This document shows positions 58,520 through 64,000 of a stretch of DNA of 64,000 bases, piece by piece. The notes beneath the pieces are model-generated. The model was not told where the DNA came from and ran no database searches. It worked only from the letters and a program-made list of their open reading frames with translations. The stretch covers positions 287,377 through 351,376 of the forward strand of contig NZ_FOLD01000002.1 of NCBI RefSeq assembly GCF_900112225.1. The letters are read 5' to 3'. Each line of letters opens with the position of its first letter. Within the stretch, counting starts at the first letter, position 1. Made by a program: the position numbers and the translations under genes. The DNA is from Massilia yuzhufengensis (GTDB lineage Bacteria; Pseudomonadota; Gammaproteobacteria; Burkholderiales; Burkholderiaceae_D).

Positions 58520-59188
58520 ATGTATTCCAAACTGACCAAGACCGCAGTCGCCGCGACCATCGTCGTCATGACCGCCACCGGCTGCGCCGACATGAGCGCC
58601 ACCCAGCGCGGCACCGCACAAGGGGCCGGCATCGGCGCCGGCCTGGGCGCCCTCATCGGCGCCACCACCAGCGGCGGCGGCGGCGGCCGTGCGACGCGCG
58701 GGGCAGTGATCGGCGGCGCCCTCGGCGCCGTGGCCGGCAACGTCTGGTCCAAGCGCATGGAGCAGCAGAAACAGACGATGGAACAGGCTACCCGCGGCAC
58801 CGGCGTGCAGGTCAGCCAGACCTCCGACAACCGCCTCAAGCTCGAGATCCCGAGCGACGTGTCGTTCGACACCGGCCGTTCCGACATCAAGTCGAACTTC
58901 CAGCCTGTGCTCGACCGCTTCGCCAACACGCTGCAGGACAACCCGGCCACCACCGTCACCATCATCGGCCACACCGACAGCACCGGCACGCCCGACATCA
59001 ACCAGCCGCTGTCGGTCGACCGCGCCGCGCGCACCCGCGACTACCTGGCCGGACGCGGGGTGAATCCGGGGCGGATCACGATCGAAGGACGTGGCGAGCG
59101 CGAGCCGATCGCGTCGAATACGGATGCCAGCAGCCGCGCCCGGAATCGCCGGGTGGAGATTTATGTGGCGGAGCGTGGACAGGGGTAA
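58520..59188 (+). CDS. OmpA family lipoprotein (YiaD-like)
   Basis: A 222-residue lipoprotein. Lipobox 'VMTATGCADM', a glycine-zipper hairpin ('GAGIGAGLGALIGATTSGGGG', 'GAVIGGALGAVAGNVWSK'), and an OmpA peptidoglycan-binding domain ('DVSFDTGRSDIKSNFQPVL', 'TIIGHTDSTGTPDINQPLSVDRAARTRDYL', 'RNRRVEIYVAE'). YiaD-type proteins link membrane and cell wall under stress. No dyad is seen directly upstream; it may be read through from the preceding gene. Confidence 0.87.
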   Translation: MYSKLTKTAVAATIVVMTATGCADMSATQRGTAQGAGIGAGLGALIGATTSGGGGGRATRGAVIGGALGAVAGNVWSKRMEQQKQTMEQATRGTGVQVSQTSDNRLKLEIPSDVSFDTGRSDIKSNFQPVLDRFANTLQDNPATTVTIIGHTDSTGTPDINQPLSVDRAARTRDYLAGRGVNPGRITIEGRGEREPIASNTDASSRARNRRVEIYVAERGQG

Positions 59189-59256
59189 TGCGCACGCGCT
59201 ATGCAGCCAGTGCGGTGGCGTCCCCGGGACGCTGATCAAGTTAGCCGCCCTATGCA

Positions 59257-59290
59257 CCGTCGTTCCCGCTGCGCGGGAACGACGGTTTTT
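59257..59290 (+). repeat. REP-like palindrome with T tract
   Basis: CCGTCGTTCCCGC-TGC-GCGGGAACGACGG followed by TTTTT. It belongs to the CGTCGTTCC repeat family seen near 9389 and may terminate the YiaD-like gene. Confidence 0.65.
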
Positions 59291-59413
59291 GCGTTAACAA
59301 TGGAGTCGTTCATCTGTTTTTCTACGTCTCAAAACCGATCCATAACATCCCCCGGCTTGACCATCACCCCAGCTCATGCCTGTCGTATTTAACAAACAAA
59401 TGACCACTCAAAC

Positions 59414-59443
59414 TTGACATTTGTTTATCCGAAACACTCTAAT
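59414..59443 (+). promoter_or_regulatory. Strong promoter of the TonB receptor gene
   Basis: TTGACA (59414-59419, consensus), 18-bp spacer, TCTAAT (59438-59443). The predicted start near 59450 gives a leader of about 100 nt. Confidence 0.6.
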
Positions 59444-59550
59444 GCTGCCCTCAGGCAATTTTTAGCTTGCCGAGGTCATCATTAACAAGCGTAAGACACC
59501 GCGCCCCCCGCCCCGGGACGCGGTTGTGTTTCAGAAGTTTCGGAGAAATT

Positions 59551-62412
59551 TTGTCAAAGCAGCAACTCGTCGTAAAGCGCAGCGTGATCGCTGTCGCCAT
59601 GGCGCTGGCCACTTCCAGCGTCGCATTTGCCCAGCAAGCCGCTGAGGCGCCGGTCCAGAAGGTCTACGTGACCGGTTCCAACATCAAGCGCGCCGACAAG
59701 GAAGGTTCTTCCCCGGTCGCGACCCTCAATGCCAAGCAGATTGCCGCCACCGGCGCCAATACCGTGTCGGAACTGCTGCATTCGATCCCGGCCTTCGGCT
59801 CGGGCACCTCGAACGACATCACCGACGGCAGCTTCTCGAAAGGCGCCTCGACCGCCTCGCTGCGCGGCCTCGGTTCGTCCTCCACCCTGGTCCTGCTCAA
59901 CGGCCGCCGCATCACCACGTCGGCTTATGCCGACCCGAACCAGGGCAAGTCGGCCGTGTATGACCTCAACACCATCCCGGTGTCGGCCATCGAACGTGTG
60001 GAAATCTTCAAGGATGGCGCATCGGCCGTGTACGGCTCGGACGCGATTGCCGGCGTGATCAACTTCATCACGAAGACGAATTACCAGGGCAAGGAAATCA
60101 CCGCCTCGACCAGCGCCAACGACAACCTGGAGTTCGCCCGCCGCAATGTGAGCGGCGTGCTCGGTTTCGGCGACCTGGCGGAAGACCGCTACAACGCCTT
60201 CTTCAGCTTCGACATCGGCTCGCGCGACCGCACCAGCATCCGCGATGCCCGCGACGTCAAGCAGCACATGTACGCCGACATCAACGCGCGCCTGAACGAA
60301 TACGGCAGCTACGTCTCGAACCAGCCGTTCTTCTTCCGCGAACGCACCGCCGGCGCCCGCAACTTCACCACCACCCTGGCCAACGGCGCCGACATCATCA
60401 ACCGTACCGGTTGCGATGCCTCGCGGCAGATCACCGGCAACCGCGACCGCCACAACCTGACCGCGACCTCGCTGCTCAACGGCCGCACCTTCTGCAACTA
60501 CGACACCTGGGCCAACCAGGAAGCGCAGAGCAAGGGCAACGACGCCAACCTGCTGGGCAAGCTGACTTTCCAGGTCACGCCGGACATCACCGCCTTCCTC
60601 GAGACGGGCGTCACCCGCACCGAGCGCGAATACACCGGCAACGCGTCGACCATCTCGTCGACCGCGCCGACCACGGTGTTCCGCACCAACGGCCTGCCGA
60701 GCGACTACCAGCTGATCCTGCCGGCCGGCCACCCGGACAATCCGTGGGCCAACTCGCGCGCAGCCATCGCCTACCGCTTCAGCGGCATCGACGGCGGCTC
60801 CAAGAACGTCAACCAGTCGGGCCGCCTGCTGGCCGGCCTGAAGGGCACCAGCGGCCGGTTTGACTGGGAAACCGCGGTCCTGCTGAACCGCAGCGAGCGC
60901 ACCGAGACCATGAAGGGCATGCTGTACCGCCCGACCATCGACCGCATCGTCAGCGAAGGCCGCACCCTGGCCCAGACCGCGGCCGACCCGAGCGTGGCGC
61001 GCAACGTGGTCAACAAGGGTTACGCCCAGGTTGCCCAGTTCGACGCCAAGGCATCGACCACGGTCGGCGTTCTGCCCGGCGGCGACATCGGCCTGGCCTT
61101 CGGCGGCGAAATCCGCCAGGAAAAGCTGTCGATGACCCCGGACTACCAGACCCAGACCGGTAACATCATCGGCCTGGCGAACTCGCTGGTCGACGGCAGC
61201 CGCATGGTGAAATCGGCCTTCGTCGAACTGCGTACCCCGTTCACCAAGCAGTTCGAAATGGACTTCGCCGGCCGCTACGACAAGTACCCGAGCGAGAACA
61301 GCTTCGTGCCGAAAGTCGGCGCCAAGTTTATCGTCAACGACAAGCTGACCTTCCGCTCGTCGTACGCCGAAGGCTTCCGCGCCCCGGCCCTGTCGCAGAT
61401 CGCCGAAGGCGGTGTCCAGTCGTTCTCGACCGTCGTCGACACCGTGCGCTGCCCTGACGGCAAGAACCCGCTGGCTGGCGGCGACGCGAGCGACTGCGCC
61501 CGCCGCATCTCGTCGATGTCGAAGGCCAACCCGAACCTGAAGCCGGAAACCTCGAAGAGCTTCTCGTTCGGCGCGATCATCGCCCCGACCAAAAACATCG
61601 ACCTGCTGGTGGACTTCTACAAGATCCGCAAGGAAGACGAAACCGCCCTGCTGTCGGCGGGCTACGTGATCGACCACCCGGCCCTGTATCCGGGCCTGGC
61701 CATCCGCGACACCAACCCGGCCAACCAGCTGGTCGGCGCCAACGGCCAGCCGATCCCGGGCACCGGCCCGGTGAGCGCGGTGAACCGCACCTACGTGAAC
61801 CAGGGCGCAACCGAGACCTCGGGCCTGGACTTTGAAGTGGCGCACCGCCTGAACCTGGGCGCGAATGGCCGCCTGACCACGAAACTGGACTGGTCCTACG
61901 CACTGACCTTCAAGCGTTCGGAGCGTCCGGGCGAAGTCGAAGCCAACCTGGTCGGCACCGCCGGCGGCTACTCCGACTGGGCCACCACCGTCGGCGACAT
62001 CCCGCGCCACCGCGCCTCGCTGTCGACCAACTGGTCGGTGGGCGTGCACTCGCTGACCGGTTCGGTGGACTTCGTCTCGCCGGTCTCGCTGCTGCGCCGT
62101 AGCGACAACGACGTCACCTACCCGGTGCCGTACTGCCACTACGGCAAGGGCCAGCCAGCCGGCGCCTACAGCCTGGGCGGCCTGGACAAGTTCAGCAACT
62201 GGGTGAGCGACTGCTCGGTGCCGGAATGGACCACGTTCAACGTGTCGTACTCGTACACGGGCATCAAGAACTGGACCCTGTCGGGCAACATCAAGAACCT
62301 GTTCGACACCGCGGCGCCGTATGACCCGCGTTACCCGACCGAAGGTTTCAACACCCAGCTGCACAATGCGATGGGGCGTTATTTCCGTGTGAGCGCGAAC
62401 TACAAGTTCTGA
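59551..62412 (+). CDS. TonB-dependent outer-membrane receptor
   Basis: A 953-residue outer-membrane receptor for active uptake, energised by TonB. The rare start TTG is chosen because GGAGA lies 5 bp upstream and translation then opens a signal peptide ('VVKRSVIAVAMALATSSVAFA'). The plug (about 40-170) has 'TVSELLHSIPAF', 'ASLRGLGSSSTLVLLNGRRIT' and 'IERVEIFKDGASAVYGSDAIAGVINF'. The barrel follows to the C-terminal Phe ('YFRVSANYKF'). A TonB box-like 'VQKVYVTGSN' sits after the signal. The substrate (siderophore, glycan or other) is not shown. Own promoter and terminator. Confidence 0.9.
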   Translation: MSKQQLVVKRSVIAVAMALATSSVAFAQQAAEAPVQKVYVTGSNIKRADKEGSSPVATLNAKQIAATGANTVSELLHSIPAFGSGTSNDITDGSFSKGASTASLRGLGSSSTLVLLNGRRITTSAYADPNQGKSAVYDLNTIPVSAIERVEIFKDGASAVYGSDAIAGVINFITKTNYQGKEITASTSANDNLEFARRNVSGVLGFGDLAEDRYNAFFSFDIGSRDRTSIRDARDVKQHMYADINARLNEYGSYVSNQPFFFRERTAGARNFTTTLANGADIINRTGCDASRQITGNRDRHNLTATSLLNGRTFCNYDTWANQEAQSKGNDANLLGKLTFQVTPDITAFLETGVTRTEREYTGNASTISSTAPTTVFRTNGLPSDYQLILPAGHPDNPWANSRAAIAYRFSGIDGGSKNVNQSGRLLAGLKGTSGRFDWETAVLLNRSERTETMKGMLYRPTIDRIVSEGRTLAQTAADPSVARNVVNKGYAQVAQFDAKASTTVGVLPGGDIGLAFGGEIRQEKLSMTPDYQTQTGNIIGLANSLVDGSRMVKSAFVELRTPFTKQFEMDFAGRYDKYPSENSFVPKVGAKFIVNDKLTFRSSYAEGFRAPALSQIAEGGVQSFSTVVDTVRCPDGKNPLAGGDASDCARRISSMSKANPNLKPETSKSFSFGAIIAPTKNIDLLVDFYKIRKEDETALLSAGYVIDHPALYPGLAIRDTNPANQLVGANGQPIPGTGPVSAVNRTYVNQGATETSGLDFEVAHRLNLGANGRLTTKLDWSYALTFKRSERPGEVEANLVGTAGGYSDWATTVGDIPRHRASLSTNWSVGVHSLTGSVDFVSPVSLLRRSDNDVTYPVPYCHYGKGQPAGAYSLGGLDKFSNWVSDCSVPEWTTFNVSYSYTGIKNWTLSGNIKNLFDTAAPYDPRYPTEGFNTQLHNAMGRYFRVSANYKF

Positions 62413-62431
62413 TGGGACTGATGGTTTGATG

Positions 62432-62466
62432 AAAGCCGCCTGGTGAAAGCTGGGCGGCTTTTTTTC
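62432..62466 (+). terminator. Intrinsic terminator of the TonB receptor gene
   Basis: AAAGCCGCC pairs with GGCGGCTT across the TGGTGAAAGCT loop, followed by a long T run. Confidence 0.85.
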
Positions 62467-62505
62467 GTTGATGCTTCGCGATGCGGTATCGCTGCATTTC
62501 GAAAC

Positions 62506-62534
62506 TTGGGTTCGCCGCGCAGGCGGGAACCCAA
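62506..62534. repeat. REP-like inverted repeat
   Basis: TTGGGTTC ... GAACCCAA with the inner CGCC/GGCG; part of the dispersed palindrome class. Confidence 0.5.
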
Positions 62535-62562
62535 TCTTGCGTGGTCATTCGCGCCCTACGAT

Positions 62563-63399
62563 TTAGCTCGTCTCAGTAAAAGCCAGGTAGAGCTCGCGTG
62601 CACGACGCGCCACCGGGCCGGCTTCCAGCGTCCGGTCTTCATAGCGCGTACACGGCGTAACCTTGCCATAATTCCCGGTACTGAAAATCTCGCGCGCCGT
62701 CATCAGTTCTTCCTTGCCCACGGTACGCTCCTCCACCGTCACGCCTTCCGACGCCAGCAGCGCGATCACGCGCGCCCGGGTGATCCCGGCCAGGAAGGTG
62801 CCGTTCAGTTTCGGCGTCACCACCGCGCCATCCGCCGCCACGATGAACAGGTTCGAGGCCGCGAACTCGGCCACGTTACCATCCGCATCGAGCATGATCG
62901 CCTGGTCGAAGCCACGCGCCTTGGCTTCGCGCATGGCGCGGGTCGAGTTGGCGTACAGGGCCGAGGCCTTGGCGTCGGTCGGCGCCATGCTGGCCTGGGG
63001 GCGCAGCAGGGTCGACAGGCAGGCTGAAAATCCGGCGAACGGCGGCAACGGCGCATCGAACAGGGTCAGGGCGAACTGGCTGGCTTCGGCCACCGGGATC
63101 AGGAAGCCGTCGGTGCCGAACACCAGCGGGCGGATGTACAGTTCGGCGTCGGCCGGGAACTTGGCCACGCCTTCGCGCACCAGCGCTTCCATCTCGTCCA
63201 CACTCAGCGGGCAGCGCAAGCCCAGCTTGTCGGCGGAGGAAATCACGCGCTCCAGGTGCGGGCGCAGGTCGGGCAGCTTGCCGTGCATGGCGCGGGCGCC
63301 GTCGAAGACGGATGAGCCCAGCCACAGGCTGTGATCCATGGCGCCATACAAAGGCACGTTGCCTTCAGTCCATTGGCCATTGAAATAAGTCAGGTACAT
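62563..63399 (-). CDS. Branched-chain or D-amino-acid-type aminotransferase (fold type IV)
   Basis: A 278-residue PLP enzyme of the IlvE/DAAT fold. 'MYLTYFNGQWTEGNVPLYGAMDHSLWLG' at the start, then 'VFDGARAMHGKLPDLRPHLERVISSA', the Lys-containing 'KASALYANSTRAMREAKARGFDQAIMLD', 'NVAEFAASNLFIV' (PLP phosphate site) and 'AGITRARVIALLASEGVTVEERTV'. The presumed catalytic Lys is in 'DAKASALYAN'. Family members make branched-chain amino acids, D-amino acids or 4-amino-4-deoxychorismate products. GAGGGATGC precedes the ATG. Which substrate is used is unclear. Confidence 0.87.
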   Translation of the reverse strand: MYLTYFNGQWTEGNVPLYGAMDHSLWLGSSVFDGARAMHGKLPDLRPHLERVISSADKLGLRCPLSVDEMEALVREGVAKFPADAELYIRPLVFGTDGFLIPVAEASQFALTLFDAPLPPFAGFSACLSTLLRPQASMAPTDAKASALYANSTRAMREAKARGFDQAIMLDADGNVAEFAASNLFIVAADGAVVTPKLNGTFLAGITRARVIALLASEGVTVEERTVGKEELMTAREIFSTGNYGKVTPCTRYEDRTLEAGPVARRARELYLAFTETS

Positions 63400-63526
63400 G
63401 CATCCCTCGATTTTCTGGTTCGTACAGCCCTTCAGTGTAACGCTTTCGACGGGTTCATTGTTCGGTGGCGAACCATGTGAAAGCGATGCCTCGCGTACAC
63501 TGATGCTTTCGAAGTCACCCTTACCC

Positions 63527-64000
63527 ATGCTCGCCATTCTTGAACGGATCAACCCCGACAGCGACCGCATCGACCTGCTGGTCGAACTGGTCGATTGCCT
63601 GCGCCCGCGACACCGCTGGGTCTGGCAAAAAGCGGACGATCCGGCCCAGGCGGTGCGCACGCTGACCCAGCTGCTCCGGGGTAACCAGGCCCAAGCCTGG
63701 AACCTGCGCCATTACATCACCACCCTGCTCGAGCGCCGCCGCCATACCAGCCTTTACAGCGACATCGGCATCCTGTCGAACGACGGCTTCGTCGCCGAAC
63801 TGAAGCGCCGCATCACTTACCGCTTCCTGCCGCCGGCCCTGAACGACCTGTACCTGTCGGACGCCCTCAACCAGGTGCTGTACGCCGAAAACGACTACGA
63901 ATGGATCCGCGCGGTGCCCAACGCCGACTGGATGGAACTGTTCGACGTCATCGCCAATGCCCCGCCACCGGCCCACGCGACGCCCGACCGCGCGCGCTAC
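63527..64000 (+). CDS. Gcr-type 'site-specific recombinase' family protein, N-terminal part (runs off right edge)
   Basis: The open frame runs from ATG 63527 through the window end (158 codons). It begins 'LAILERINPDSDRIDLLVELVDCLRPRHRWVWQKAD' and goes on with 'NQAQAWNLRHYITTLLERRRHTSLYSDIGILSNDGF', which matches the start of the large membrane-linked proteins annotated as Gcr site-specific recombinase in beta- and gammaproteobacteria. Recombinase activity is doubtful for this family. The start is only 128 bp from the aminotransferase start, so they share a divergent promoter region. Confidence 0.75.
   Translation, partial: MLAILERINPDSDRIDLLVELVDCLRPRHRWVWQKADDPAQAVRTLTQLLRGNQAQAWNLRHYITTLLERRRHTSLYSDIGILSNDGFVAELKRRITYRFLPPALNDLYLSDALNQVLYAENDYEWIRAVPNADWMELFDVIANAPPPAHATPDRARY

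Noticed and set aside
59554..62364. 936-codon open frame on the reverse strand
   Set aside because: Antisense to the TonB receptor; composition (Val/Gly/Arg/His-rich) is that of a shadow frame.
1..64000. CRISPR array, rRNA, tRNA, prophage or intact IS
   Set aside because: No regularly spaced direct repeats, no recognisable rRNA or tRNA sequence, no phage structural genes and no full transposase were seen; the holin-type label of the YqjE protein does not indicate a phage.

Overview
The window is a high-GC chromosomal segment of a betaproteobacterium, most likely Oxalobacteraceae of the Massilia/Telluria/Janthinobacterium type. This rests on recognisable genes (rpoD with a long Ala/Pro-rich N-terminus, a ProQ/FinO protein, a Gcr-type recombinase, phasins with phaB, a large TonB receptor) and on the codon bias. 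It was judged from sequence alone, without database searches. I recognised no rRNA, tRNA, CRISPR array, prophage or intact insertion sequence.

Layout. 1-3 kb: rpoD (reverse, cut by the left edge), a candidate small RNA, proQ and a DEDDy exonuclease. 3-13.9 kb: housekeeping and accessory genes, including a methyltransferase, a c-type cytochrome pair, a PilT/PilU-like ATPase, a copper chaperone, YaeQ, a reductase, phasin plus hemerythrin, a KGG stress protein and a metallopeptidase. 14-19.6 kb: one tight operon of porin, phosphate-binding-like periplasmic protein, GGDEF/EAL protein and GGDEF protein. 19.7-24.2 kb: a GH13 amylase and a DUF1800/DUF1501 pair. 24.2-31 kb: LOG protein, TetR regulator, phasin, double-receiver protein, a Tat/GMC/lipase operon and trmJ. 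31-38.7 kb: suhB, rhlE, a MarR/MFS pair and small metabolic genes. 38.8-42.8 kb: phaB, stress and redox proteins and a winged-helix protein. 43-59.2 kb: a dense envelope-stress region of lipoproteins (BON, glycine-zipper, DUF4398), OmpA proteins, YqjD/YqjE, a ferritin-like protein, AsmA, small membrane proteins and a Crp/Fnr regulator. 59.5-64 kb: a TonB-dependent receptor, a branched-chain-type aminotransferase and the start of gcr.

Main finding. Ten copies of a 14-bp dyad, roughly GTKCG-N4-CGMAC, lie upstream of genes between 40.2 and 58.3 kb. In every case a -10-like hexamer sits so that the dyad centre falls at or near -41.5 from the predicted start of transcription, the class II position of Crp/Fnr-family activators. 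The layout resembles an FNR box (5-bp halves, 4-bp spacer) with different half-sites. The Crp/Fnr gene at 56044-56796 lies inside the cluster and is the natural candidate regulator. The sites would join lipoproteins, OmpA, AsmA, small membrane proteins and a general-stress protein into one local regulon.

Other points: a decayed REP-associated transposase between inverted copies of its own repeat; two copies of a miniature element with about 33-bp inverted ends; several REP-like palindromes; and a short terminated RNA beside proQ.
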